Shown here piece by piece: positions 17,019-26,800 of a stretch of DNA of 64,000 bases (positions are counted from its first letter, which is position 1; each line of letters opens with the position of its first letter). The notes below the pieces were generated by a model. That model searched no databases. It saw nothing but the letters and a program-made list of their open reading frames with translations, and had not been told where the DNA came from. The stretch is from Magnetaquicoccus sp039908525 (lineage in GTDB: Bacteria > Pseudomonadota > Magnetococcia > Magnetococcales > Magnetaquicoccaceae). The translations under genes were made by a program, and so were the position numbers. The stretch is from the NCBI GenBank assembly GCA_039908525.1, contig JAMOAY010000001.1:248001-312000 (forward strand). Reading direction: 5' to 3'.

Positions 17019-17477
17019 ATGAAGAAAAAGGTGGGGTTTTTGAGCGTGTTGTTCTGGCTGCTTTCGGTGGCGACTGGTTGGGCGACCGGGTTGGAGATTC
17101 GGGATCCCTGGGTGCGGGAGGCACCTCCTGGGGCACAGGCGTTGGCTGCCTACATGGTGATGCACAACACGGGGACGGTGGGCAAGACGGTGGTGGGGGC
17201 CAACACGCCCTTGTTTGCGCGTGTGGAGTTTCATGAAACTCTGCATCAGGGGGGGGTGGCCACCATGGTGGCACGGGACAGTCTGGTGGTTGATGCGGGC
17301 GGCCAGGTTGTGCTCAAGCCGGGTGGTTATCACATGATGCTCCTGGCACCGGTCAAGCCGCTGAAGGCGGGGGATCGGGTGCCGTTGCTCCTGCAACTGA
17401 GTGATGGATCCCGGGTGGCGGTGGAGGCGGAGGTGCGTGTTGCGACGACGGCAGGGGAATCAAAACACGTTCATTGA
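17019..17477 (+). CDS. Periplasmic PCuAC-type copper chaperone
   Basis: A 152-residue exported protein of the PCu(A)C/DUF461 family, which binds Cu(I) and hands it to cytochrome oxidase. A signal peptide covers residues 1-23 (SVLFWLLSVATGWATG). The copper ligands fit the family pattern: the HETLHQGGVATM segment (His and Met about ten residues apart), then KPGGYHMMLL with the distal His and Met. AGGAGG lies 15 bases before the ATG. No Sco or oxidase gene is near; a repeat element follows. Confidence 0.9.
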   Translation: MKKKVGFLSVLFWLLSVATGWATGLEIRDPWVREAPPGAQALAAYMVMHNTGTVGKTVVGANTPLFARVEFHETLHQGGVATMVARDSLVVDAGGQVVLKPGGYHMMLLAPVKPLKAGDRVPLLLQLSDGSRVAVEAEVRVATTAGESKHVH

Positions 17478-17511
17478 AATCGCATGCGGGTCTCCAAAAA
17501 AGAGTCCAGTG

Positions 17512-18015
17512 GCAGGGCAATCACATGTGAAATGTGGTATGGGATCCAGGGCACATCGTTACCCATATCTTTTCGCAACTGCGGGTCCAGGGGGGTCACC
17601 CCCCTGGCGGGTGCAGGGCAGAGCCCTGCATGAAAGGCGCGTTTTCACAAAGCAAATTTTCGCAGAAAATTTGCGCAACGCGCCCAAAACGCCCCGCAGG
17701 GGCACCTCTGGAGGGCGGCAGCCCGACTCAGACATCGCGGCACAAGAGGTGTTCGAGCAGAACGAAGCGACCTTGTGGCACAAAAAAACCACATATCCAC
17801 CCCGAAGCGCGCGGTGTTTGGCGATCTTTTGGTCGGGCTGCCGCCCTCCAGGAGTCTGCCCCTGCGGGGCAGGCTTTGTGCGCGCTGCGCAAATTTCCTG
17901 CGGAAATTTGCTTTGTGAAAGCGCGCTTTACATGCAAGGGCTCCGCCCTTGCATCCGCCAGAGGGCTCTGCCCTCTGGACTCCCGCCAGGGGAGATAACC
18001 TCCCCTGGACCCCAT
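17512..18015. repeat. Composite palindromic repeat, long copy 3
   Basis: The longest copy, between the convergent 3' ends of the copper chaperone and the ABC permease. It begins GGCAGGGCAATC as copy 2 does, then has GGGCACATCGTTACCCATAT, which recurs on the other strand next to 55324. After that come CAGGGCAGAGCCCTG, the stem GCAAATTTTC..GAAAATTTGC, and GGAGGGCGGCAGCCCGAC. The core (17730-17826) is clearly related to that of copy 1. The inverted half ends at GGGGAGATAACCTCCCC, six bases before the permease stop codon. Confidence 0.85.
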
Positions 18016-18019
18016 GGGA

Positions 18020-18808
18020 CTATCCCTGGCCGGAAGGCAGGCCCCTTTCAACCCGGTTGACCCGCCACAACGCCAACCCCAGACACACCACAGCCCAGAG
18101 CAGCGCCACGGCCAACGCCGTGCGATACTCGGTCTGTCCCAACAACACGGAGGCATCCTGGTAGAACGGCAGACGGATCAAGCGCAGAGCGTGGGTCACG
18201 GGATTGATCTGCATCAACCATTGCAACCAGGTGGCGGTCTGCTCCATGGGAAACAGGGCGCCGGACAACATCCACAAAGGCATCAAAAAAACCGACATGA
18301 CGGCATGAAAACCGGCCGTGCTCTCCATGCTCCAGGCAATCAGAAAACCCAACGCGGTAAAACCCAGACTCGCAATGAGCAGCCCCACCAACAGCAACAA
18401 GGCGGACGGACCGCTCAGAGAGAGTCCCAGAAAAGGGATGGCGCACAGCAAAACCACCACCTGCGTCAGGGCCACCGCCATGGCTCCCCCCACCTTGCCC
18501 AACACAATGGCCATGCGCGGGATGGGGGCCACCAGGATACCCTGCAACAGACCATGACTGCGGTCCTCGATCAGGGTGATGGTGGAAAAAATGCCGGAAA
18601 AGAGCACCAGCATCAGCAAAATACCGGGGAAGAAATATTCCAGGTAGGTGACACCGACCAGACCGGGAGGATGAAAGGAGGGGCTGAAACCACTGCCCAG
18701 AAACACCCAGAACAGAAGCGGTTGCGCCAGGCTGCCGACCACCCGGTGGGGTTGACGAAAGAAGCGGATCAACTCCCGTTTGACCATGGACCAGACAGGA
18801 CGCATCAT
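18020..18808 (-). CDS. ABC-2 type transporter permease
   Basis: A 262-residue membrane permease of the ABC-2 exporter type with about six hydrophobic segments. It starts MMRPVWSMVKRELIRFFRQP and has the family region around YFFPGILLMLVLFSGIFS and IEDRSHGLLQGILVAPIPR (about 58-99). GGAGGT lies six bases before the ATG. The start overlaps the ATPase stop by four bases (ATGA), so the two form one exporter unit, together with the ATPase. The substrate is not evident; drug, polysaccharide or cytochrome-type cargo are all possible. Confidence 0.9.
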   Translation of the reverse strand: MMRPVWSMVKRELIRFFRQPHRVVGSLAQPLLFWVFLGSGFSPSFHPPGLVGVTYLEYFFPGILLMLVLFSGIFSTITLIEDRSHGLLQGILVAPIPRMAIVLGKVGGAMAVALTQVVVLLCAIPFLGLSLSGPSALLLLVGLLIASLGFTALGFLIAWSMESTAGFHAVMSVFLMPLWMLSGALFPMEQTATWLQWLMQINPVTHALRLIRLPFYQDASVLLGQTEYRTALAVALLWAVVCLGLALWRVNRVERGLPSGQG

Positions 18809-19749
18809 GACAGCACCTCCGTGGCCTGGGCCGGGCTGGTGTGGTGGATATAGACATCCTCCAGGGTGGGATGCTGGATGACCAGGGATTGAAACCTCTG
18901 CCGATGGCGCGACAACAGCTGTTGCAGGGTTTCCGAATCGATGCCCGTGACCCGCAACTCCTGTTCGCGCTGCACCACCTGGATGGCCGGACGCTGGCGC
19001 AACAAGGCGCTCAACGCCTCGGCCTCGTGGGCCCGGCTGGTCTGGATCACCAGCATCTCCTGCCCCAGTTGACTGCGCAGCGTCTCGGGGCTGCCAACGG
19101 CCAGCAGACGACCCTGGTGGAGGATGCCGACCTGATCGGCCTGTTCGGCCTCTGCAAACAGGTGGCTGGTCATCAGGACCGTCACGCCCCGCTCGCGGCG
19201 CACACGGAACAGGGTATCGAGAAAATCCCGGCGGCCGCCGGGGTCCAGACCACTGGTCGGTTCGTCCAGCAACAAAATCGATGGCCGATGCAGCAACGCC
19301 TTGACCAGCTCGACCCGTCGTGCCAAACCACCGGAGAGGGTGGATACCCGGTCGTGCTGGCGCTCCTCCAGGCCGGCCCAGGCCAGATCCGTCACCAGAC
19401 GTTCGGAGACGGTGCGCGGCTCCAGACCATGCAGATCGGCATGGATATGCAGGTTTTCTAAAACAGTGAGATGCTTGTCCAAGGCAGGGTGCTGGAACAC
19501 CACCCCCAACAGGCGGCGGGCGGCGGCGGGATTCTGCAACAACGCCACCCCAGCCATCTGCACACCGCCGGCACTGGGTTGCAACAAACCGCACAGGATA
19601 CGGAACAGGGTGGATTTGCCACCCCCATTGGGGCCCGTCAGGGCGAAAATGGTATCGGCTGCAATGGACAGAGAGCACTCCGTCAAAGCCTGCAAGGGCG
19701 GCTGCTTGCGGCGTGCATAACGATGGCTCACACGCTGAATCTGGATCAT
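18805..19749 (-). CDS. ABC transporter ATP-binding protein (exporter)
   Basis: A 314-residue ATPase with Walker A GPNGGGKST (about 40), signature STLSGGLARRVELVKAL, Walker B ILLLDEPTSGLDPGG and the switch His in TSHLFAEAEQADQV. After the nucleotide domain comes a C-terminal extension of about 95 residues, ending in the HPTLEDVYI motif usual for DrrA/CcmA-type exporters. The start at 19749 is the Met of MIQIQRVSHRYARR; sequence upstream in frame is not ABC-like. The permease gene overlaps its end. Confidence 0.92.
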   Translation of the reverse strand: MIQIQRVSHRYARRKQPPLQALTECSLSIAADTIFALTGPNGGGKSTLFRILCGLLQPSAGGVQMAGVALLQNPAAARRLLGVVFQHPALDKHLTVLENLHIHADLHGLEPRTVSERLVTDLAWAGLEERQHDRVSTLSGGLARRVELVKALLHRPSILLLDEPTSGLDPGGRRDFLDTLFRVRRERGVTVLMTSHLFAEAEQADQVGILHQGRLLAVGSPETLRSQLGQEMLVIQTSRAHEAEALSALLRQRPAIQVVQREQELRVTGIDSETLQQLLSRHRQRFQSLVIQHPTLEDVYIHHTSPAQATEVLS

Positions 19750-19990
19750 GGTCGGTGCCCCGTGGCTTTTTTCGGTGCCGGTGAGTGATGGGAATTGAAC
19801 TGTGGCCGTTCTGCGTGTAGTATGAGGGATTGAATGGCAGCATAGCGGGTTTTGGTCCCCAAGGGTAGGTGGAAAAAACCGACCGGGAGGTCGTGACCGC
19901 CGGGATCCCCGACATGCAACCACCCTGATCGGGGCAGGGAGCTGTTCCCGCCCTGCCCGACCTTCCGACTGGAACTGACATAAACCGGAT

Positions 19991-21406
19991 ATGGCATCTT
20001 TTATTACCAAACTTCCCCTGAGACGGCTTGCAAAAAAAGTGGCCGCAGAGGCCATCCCTTTTCAGTCTGGCATCGGCCCGGTGACCGAGGTGGAGCCCAC
20101 GTCGGTCATGATGGGTACCTATTACCTGATCATGCTGATGTTTGTGGCGGGAATCATCATCGCCTCGGTGGCCAATACCGATATTGTTGTGGTGGGCACA
20201 GGCCAATTGACCACAGACACACCCCCCATTCAGCTCCAACCGGTGGACCGGGCCATCATCCGCGAGATGAAGGTCAAGGCGGGGGATCTGGTCACCCAAA
20301 GCCAGGTGCTGGCCACCTTTGATCCAACCTTCGCCCGGGCGGACCTCGCCGCTCTGCGGGTGCAGCAACAGGCGCTGATGGCGCAGATCCGCCGCCTCGA
20401 AAGCGAAGCGAACAGTACGGAATTTCTCCTCGGCGCCGACGCCAACGACGACGAGCGACTCCAGGATACCCTGCTGCGCCAGCGCCGTTCCCAGTACAAA
20501 TCCCGAGTCCAGCAGTTTGACGAAGAGATCCAGGCGTTGCAGGCCAGTATCCGCACCACCGAGGACAACCGTGCCCACCAGGCAAAACTGATGCAGATCA
20601 CCCGGGATGTGGAGGGCAAGCGGCGGGATTTGGCCAAGTCCGGCACCGGTACCAATCTGCAATACCAGGACTCGCAAACCAGCAGCATTCGGGCCGAGCA
20701 GGAGTTTCGCGCCTCGGTCAACCGGCTCGCGGAGTTGCAGCACAATCTGCAGTCCAAGAAGGCCGAACGGCAGACCTATGTCGATGATTGGATGCGTCAG
20801 GTACTGGACAACCTGGTGGCAACGCGCACCGAACTGGCCAAGGTGGATGAGTCGGTGACCAAGGCCAAGCGGATCACCGATTTTGAGGCCCTGACCTCCC
20901 CGGTGGATGGGGTGGTGCTGGATGTCGCCAAACGCTCGGCGGGCTCGGTGTTGCAGGGGGCAGAGTTGCTGATCACCATCGTGCCCTCGGATGCCATCTT
21001 CATTGCGGAGATCCAGATCCCCTCCAAGGATATCGGCCACGTCAAGATCGGCGACCGGGTGGTGGTCAAGATCGATGCCTTTCCCTACCAGCGTCACGGT
21101 TCCCTGGAGGGCAAATTGCGCTTCATCAGCCAGGAATCGTTCAACAGCAACGAAACGGTCAGCAGCAAAGAGGCCGCCGCCAGCCTCATGGGCGGCGGCG
21201 GCAAGGAAAAAAGCCTGGGTGCAGGCGCCGTGCATACCGGTCGCGTGGAGCTGCTCAGCACAAAATTATACAACCTTCCCGAGGGGATTCGTCTGATCCG
21301 CGGCATGACCCTGAACGCCGAGATCAAGGTGGGCTCGCGCACCATCGCCTCGTACATCCTCAATCCCATCACCCGTTCCTTCAGCGAAAGCCTTCGGGAG
21401 CCTTGA
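19991..21406 (+). CDS. HlyD-family type I secretion adaptor
   Basis: A 471-residue periplasmic adaptor (membrane fusion protein) of type I secretion. A single transmembrane segment lies near residues 43-60 (YYLIMLMFVAGIIIASV). After it come the biotinyl-lipoyl-like half PVDRAIIREMKVKAGDLV, a long coiled-coil hairpin (about 110-300), the returning lipoyl half TSPVDGVVLDVAKRSAGSV, and the beta-barrel with VVVKIDAFPYQRHGSLEG. The C-terminal domain has GMTLNAEIKVGSRTIASYIL. No ABC exporter of the PrtD/HlyB kind or TolC gene is adjacent, so its partner and cargo lie elsewhere. It is divergent from the ABC-2 operon. Confidence 0.92.
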   Translation: MASFITKLPLRRLAKKVAAEAIPFQSGIGPVTEVEPTSVMMGTYYLIMLMFVAGIIIASVANTDIVVVGTGQLTTDTPPIQLQPVDRAIIREMKVKAGDLVTQSQVLATFDPTFARADLAALRVQQQALMAQIRRLESEANSTEFLLGADANDDERLQDTLLRQRRSQYKSRVQQFDEEIQALQASIRTTEDNRAHQAKLMQITRDVEGKRRDLAKSGTGTNLQYQDSQTSSIRAEQEFRASVNRLAELQHNLQSKKAERQTYVDDWMRQVLDNLVATRTELAKVDESVTKAKRITDFEALTSPVDGVVLDVAKRSAGSVLQGAELLITIVPSDAIFIAEIQIPSKDIGHVKIGDRVVVKIDAFPYQRHGSLEGKLRFISQESFNSNETVSSKEAAASLMGGGGKEKSLGAGAVHTGRVELLSTKLYNLPEGIRLIRGMTLNAEIKVGSRTIASYILNPITRSFSESLREP

Positions 21407-21479
21407 ACCTGGCCCTGATCAAGCCATTGCGGATCCAGATGGCTGTGACCACACGGCGATCCATGCCTGCACGGCAGAA

Positions 21480-22694
21480 TCACGCAAAGGTCTGGATCAC
21501 CAAACCATCGCGCAACTTCGGCTCAAACCAGGTGGACTTGGGCGGCATGATCCGATCAGCATCGGCCACACTCAGCAATTCGGACAACGGGGTGGGAAAC
21601 AGGACAAAGGCCGCCGCCATTTTGCCGGCATCGACCAGGGACTCCAACGCGGTCAACCCCCGACTGCCACCCACAAAATCGATGCGCTGATCCCGACGCA
21701 CATCCTGGATCCCCAGCACCGGCCGCAAAAGATGCTGCTCCAACAACGAAACATCCAGGCGACCGATGACATCCGCCGTATCCAAACAGAGAGGGTCCAG
21801 TTCCAACCGGTACCAGTGCCGGTCCACGTAGAGCCCAAAGCAGTGGGGCCGCTCGGGGCGCACGGCCGCCGTCTCGGCCGTGACATGGAACCGCTGGCCC
21901 ACCGCCTGCAAAAATTCGTCGGGACTCAAACCGTTCAGATCCCGAACCACCCGGTTGTAATCCAGTATCTGCAGCTGGTTGTCCGGAAACAGGACAGCAA
22001 GGAAGCGGTCGGCGGTCGGTTGCCGGGCGTGGATCCGAGCAGCTGCGGCGGAGCGGTGGTGCCCGTCTGCCACATAAAGGCGCGGCTGCTCTTCAAACAG
22101 GGCCACCAGACGCTCGATCCGCTCAGCATCCCGCACCACCCACAGGGCATGACGGACACCATCATCGGCCAGGAAATCTTCGTCCGGCGGTGCGCTTTGC
22201 TGGATGCGGACCACCAGGGAGTCCAGGGCCTCGTTGTGGCGGTAGATCAGAAACACCGGCCCGCTGTGGGCTGCAAGGCTTTCCGCCAGACGGGTCCGGT
22301 CGTTCTCCTTGTCCAGGCGGGTCAACTCGTGTTTGCGAATGCGGTTGGTCTGATAGGCGGTCACGGAGGCCGCAGCCACCACACCGCTCTGCTGCCGCTG
22401 GCCGGCGGTCAGACGATAGACGTACAAACAGGGGGTGGTATCCGCCACCAGCAGCCCCTCCCGACGCATCTGCTCAAACCTCTGTCTGGCCGCCTCGTAC
22501 ACCCGATCATCCGTCGGGGAGAGGGCAGGATCCAGATCGATCTCTGCCTTTGAGACATGCAGAAACGAATAGGGATTGTCCTGCGCGAGCCGACGCGCCT
22601 CGCTGCTGGAGAGCACATCATAAGGCGGCGCGGCGACGCGCGATGCCAGACCAGGCCGGGGGCGCCACCCTGCAAAAGGTTGAATAAGTTTCAC
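21480..22694 (-). CDS. DUF1015 family protein
   Basis: A 404-residue protein of the DUF1015 family, with the usual N terminus MKLIQPFAGWRPRPGLASRV, AAPPYDVLSSSEAR and NPYSFLHVSKAEID. The conserved YVADGHHRSAAAARI lies near residue 210. The family has no established activity; the DGHHR motif suggests a ParB-like or nucleotidase-like active site, which is a guess. It is the last gene of the six-gene signalling operon, 14 bases after the receiver-HPt gene. Its presence there may be only co-transcription. Confidence 0.88.
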   Translation of the reverse strand: MKLIQPFAGWRPRPGLASRVAAPPYDVLSSSEARRLAQDNPYSFLHVSKAEIDLDPALSPTDDRVYEAARQRFEQMRREGLLVADTTPCLYVYRLTAGQRQQSGVVAAASVTAYQTNRIRKHELTRLDKENDRTRLAESLAAHSGPVFLIYRHNEALDSLVVRIQQSAPPDEDFLADDGVRHALWVVRDAERIERLVALFEEQPRLYVADGHHRSAAAARIHARQPTADRFLAVLFPDNQLQILDYNRVVRDLNGLSPDEFLQAVGQRFHVTAETAAVRPERPHCFGLYVDRHWYRLELDPLCLDTADVIGRLDVSLLEQHLLRPVLGIQDVRRDQRIDFVGGSRGLTALESLVDAGKMAAAFVLFPTPLSELLSVADADRIMPPKSTWFEPKLRDGLVIQTFA

Positions 22695-22708
22695 CGACAG
22701 AGTTCCAT

Positions 22709-23863
22709 TTATTGATAGATACGGTTGTGGCAGAGTTGCCTGTCCAGGGCTGTCTCCAGGGAGGCGATCGACTCCTGCAGCTGCTCCAGCAATTCGGCGG
22801 CCAGGACAATATTCCGGTTGCGTCCTGCCTGCTCCACCTGGTAGGCCAGTTCATAGGTCGGGGTCGTACCGAAGGCACCGGTGGCCCCCTTGAGAGAGTG
22901 GGCCGCCTCCCGCACCAGTTCGGCATCGTGACGTCGGATGCCATCCTGTATGCGCTGCAGCTGTTTGGGGGCATCCATGCGGTAGAGGTCGACGATCTCG
23001 CCGAGCAGGGACCAATCGTTTTCCACGGTTTTCAACAGCAACTCCATATCCAATTCCATGGGGACAGCGCACTCCTCTGCGACCGCCGATCTCTCCGAAC
23101 CGACGGGTGGTGGCTCCGCGACGAGCGCAGAGGGAACCAGGCGCTCAATCTCGGCAAACAGTTGGTTGGCCTGCACCGGCTTGCCGTGAAAACCATCCAT
23201 GCCGGCTGAAAAGGCAGAGCGCCGATCCTCCTCACTGCTCAACGTGGTGACGGCGATGATGGGCAGTCGTGGCCGGCTCTCCCCCGTATGCTCGCCAGTG
23301 GACGCCGAATCGGGGGCAGATCCCGCCGCCGCGCGTGGCACCTGTCGCTCCTCCCATTGCCGAATGGCCTGCGTCGTTTCCAGACCATCCAGCACCGGCA
23401 TGCGCACGTCCATCAGGACGACATCGAACGGGGTGGTTGCCGAACAGGCCCTTTCGATACACTCCAGGGCCTCCTGACCGTGGTTGGCCAGCGTGACGCG
23501 ATGGTTGCGCTGCGTCAGAAGACGGGTCATCAGTTTCTGGGTGAAGGGATTGTCCTCCACCAGCAGAATGTGCAGCGGCTGTTGCTGCGGTGCCGTCGCA
23601 CCCCACGACGCAACCGCGCCATCCCCTGCCCCGCCGGAGGCCGCATCGGGCAGAACAAGCGGCACACCGCCCTCTGATGACACAAGGTTCCCGGTTGACA
23701 GCAACCCGATCAACCGGTGGGCAGCCCCGTGCAGAATGTGCAGCTGCTGCCGGTGATCCTCCGGCAGAGAGAGCTCCAACAGCTGAACAGCCCGGGCACG
23801 CACATCGACCAGCCACCGCATGATCTGCCCTTCCCGGCTGGTATCCTGGCAATCTTCCGGCAC
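22709..23863 (-). CDS. Receiver-HPt phosphorelay protein
   Basis: A 384-residue cytoplasmic signalling protein. After about 95 residues of unassigned sequence comes a receiver domain: ILLVEDNPFTQKLM, the phospho-acceptor Asp in VLMDVRMPVLDG (about 152), and Lys in HGKPVQANQL. The C-terminal HPt domain keeps its His in REAAHSLKGATGAFG (about 320). A GTG start is used, with AAGGAG in front; the kinase stop lies nine bases upstream. The intact HPt matters because the one at the end of the neighbouring kinase has lost its His, so this protein may complete that relay. No DNA-binding domain is present. Confidence 0.88.
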   Translation of the reverse strand: MPEDCQDTSREGQIMRWLVDVRARAVQLLELSLPEDHRQQLHILHGAAHRLIGLLSTGNLVSSEGGVPLVLPDAASGGAGDGAVASWGATAPQQQPLHILLVEDNPFTQKLMTRLLTQRNHRVTLANHGQEALECIERACSATTPFDVVLMDVRMPVLDGLETTQAIRQWEERQVPRAAAGSAPDSASTGEHTGESRPRLPIIAVTTLSSEEDRRSAFSAGMDGFHGKPVQANQLFAEIERLVPSALVAEPPPVGSERSAVAEECAVPMELDMELLLKTVENDWSLLGEIVDLYRMDAPKQLQRIQDGIRRHDAELVREAAHSLKGATGAFGTTPTYELAYQVEQAGRNRNIVLAAELLEQLQESIASLETALDRQLCHNRIYQ

Positions 23864-23872
23864 ATCGACTCC

Positions 23873-26800
23873 TTACGGATAGAGGGACTCATAATTCTGG
23901 ACATACTGTTCCACCCGCTGGAACACCCGTTCGAGATGCATCATGGCCTCGTCCGCCTTGGCCCAATTCTCCTTGGTGACGGCACGCTCCAGGTTATACA
24001 CCGCCGCAGACATGCCCGTCGCCCCCATATTGGCACAAGCCTCTTGCAGTTCAAAGGCTGTATCGTGCAAAAGGGGGATGTTCTGCTCCTGAATGCCGGT
24101 TTGCAGGCGGTCGAGCAGCTCCCTGGCCGATGAGGGAAAGTGCTGCAGCAGATCGCGGATCATCTCATCGTCCTCGCCGAACAGCTGCCGCAACTGCTGA
24201 ATCTCAATGGCAGGCAGTTCGTTGGCCCCCTTCGGCAGCCAATATTGCAGTTTCTTGGAAAGGGTCTCCGGTGCCACCGGTTTGCTCAGATAATCGTCCA
24301 TGCCGGCCTGCAGGCACCGCTCCCGGTCCCCCTTCATGGCATTGGCCGTCATGGCCACGATGGGCACGTGACGCAAGGTGGTCTGCTCCATTTTGCGAAT
24401 GGCGTGGGTGGCCTCAAAACCATCCATGACTGGCATCTGGCAATCCATCAGGACCAGGGCATACGGCAGATTGACCACCGCCTCGACCGCCTCCCGGCCA
24501 TTGCTGACAGCGTGAGCCGAATAACCCAGCTTTTTCAATTGCAACAGGGTGACCTTTTGATTGACCGGGTTGTCCTCCACCAGCAGCAACAGCTTGCCGG
24601 ACTCCAGGGCATCGTAGGTATCCATGGCCGGCGGGTTGACCGGTTCGACCGGCCACTGCGCCGCAGCGGTCTGGGATTCATCGGCCGCAAGCGGGATCAG
24701 CAGACGGTGCAGAGCATTGAGCCAGGCCTCCTGTCGGACCGGTTTGACCAGACAACTCTTGAAACCGCAGGCCAGAGCAAACTCCCGCAGAGACTTGTCT
24801 TCGCTGTCCAGGAGGGCCAGCCATTGGCTGGCGATGCCCAGGGGAAGCCGTGGAGTGGTCGGAACGGGGTCCGGCGGTTCATCCTGTTCGGCCTGGAACC
24901 AGGAAGGGTCGTGCATATCCGTTGCGGAGAGGGCCATCACCGCCAGAGGGAAGGGGGTATCGAACTCTTCCTGGAACCCCTGCCAGGGCGCCCCGGTGCG
25001 GTTGCCATCCAGAAGCCGGGTATGGCACAGCAGGCCCCAACTCTGAAAATAGCGGCTTACAATCTCCTCATCGGTGGGATTGGCCAGCAGGAGTAGAAGG
25101 GGCATCCCTTGCGGCAGGGCATGCTCCGGCCCCTCTTCCGCCGGGGTCATCGGTTGCGCCCGACGAAACGGGATCTGGAACCAGAAGGTGGTCCCCCCGC
25201 TCGGTGCCACCTCGGTGCCAATGGCGCCTCCCATCAACTCGGTCAACCGTTTGGAGATGGCCAACCCCAACCCCGTGCCCCCATACTTGCGGTTCGTGGT
25301 GCGGTCTGCCTGGGTAAACGGTTCGAACAGACGCTCCTTGACCTTGTCCGGCAACCCTATACCGGTATCGGTGACGGAGAAATGGACCACGATCCGCCCG
25401 TCTGCCTCCGTCGACGCAGCGCCCTGGGGCATCAACCGGGCCCGCACCACCACCTCCCCCTCTTCGGTGAATTTGATGGCGTTGTTGATCAGATTGACCG
25501 CCGTCTGCCGCACACGGCCGGGATCGCCAACCAGCAACCTGGGAATCTCAGGATCGACGTAGGTCATCAACGACAACCCCTTGTCGTGGGCCAGCGTGGC
25601 AAGCAGCTCGGCGCACCCCTCGACCACGGTCACCGGGGAAAACTCGATCTCCTCAATATCCATCTTGCCCGCTTCGATCTTGGAAAAATCCAGGATGTCG
25701 TTGATCAGAGAGAGCAGCGATTTGGCGGAGTCACGGATGATTTCGGTAAACTCCTCCTGCTCCTCGTTCATGGGGGTATCCATCAGCAGATCGTTCATGC
25801 CGATGATGGCGTTCATGGGGGTACGGATCTCATGGCTCATGTTAGCCAGAAATTCCGATTTGAGGCGCGAGGCATCCAGGGCGACCTGCCGGGTCTGTTC
25901 CAACTCCTGGAGCCGTTTGTGACCACGGCTGTTGTCGCGGAAAACGGTGACGGCACCGATGATCTCGTGGTTGTCCCGCAGGGGAGAGGTGACATGCGCA
26001 ACGGGCAGCAGGGAGCCATCCTTGCGCAGGAAATGGTCCATTTCCACCCGCAAGGTCCGTCCGGAGAGGTTCTGATGGACCATGCAGCTCTCCGCCGCCA
26101 GGGGGGTACCATCCTCTCGACGGCTGTGGGTGGTCTGATGGACGTTTTTATGGATCAATTCCGACTCCCGCCAGCCCAGCAACCGTTCTCCCTCCTGGTT
26201 GAGACTCAGCAGGTCTCCCTGCCTGTCCATCACCATCACCCCCTCCCCCATGGCGTTGATCACCCGGTGCAGAAAGGTGCGGTTGCGCTCCAAACGCATG
26301 CGCCCACGCACCAGGGTCGAGATCTCGCTGGCCACGCTGATATACTGAAACGGGTGGCCCAGCGGGGTCAGGCAGGGGATGATGGAGCAATCCACCCAAT
26401 AGAAATCGCCATTCTTCTTCCGGTTGCGGATTTCACCCCGCCAGGTGGAACCGTCGAGAATGGTGCGCCACAGCTCCTTGAAAAAAGATCTGGCATGGTA
26501 TGAAGAGTTCAGCAGACGGTGGGTGTTGCCCAGCAACTCCTCCCGACTGTAGCGGCTAACCTCCAGGAATTGATCGTTCACCGAGAGGATCTTGCCTTCG
26601 GGATCGGTGACGCTGATCAGCAGATGCTGGTCGACGGCCGCCATCATCTGCTGCAGGTGGGAGAGGCTGTGCCGGTAGCTGCGGGTTCGCTCCTCCAACA
26701 GGGCCGCCAGGTGTTCCCGGTCGGAAACATCGCGAAAGATCCCTTCGATGGTGGCCGGTTGACCCTCTTCGGCGGAGACCAGCTTGGCGGTCAACGTCAC

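Noticed and set aside
18020..21235. A 1071-residue frame on the minus strand spanning the permease, part of the ATPase and the HlyD region
   Set aside because: Only its last 262 residues (from 18808) are a protein. The rest is read out of frame or antisense to the ATPase and HlyD genes, which have clear family motifs.
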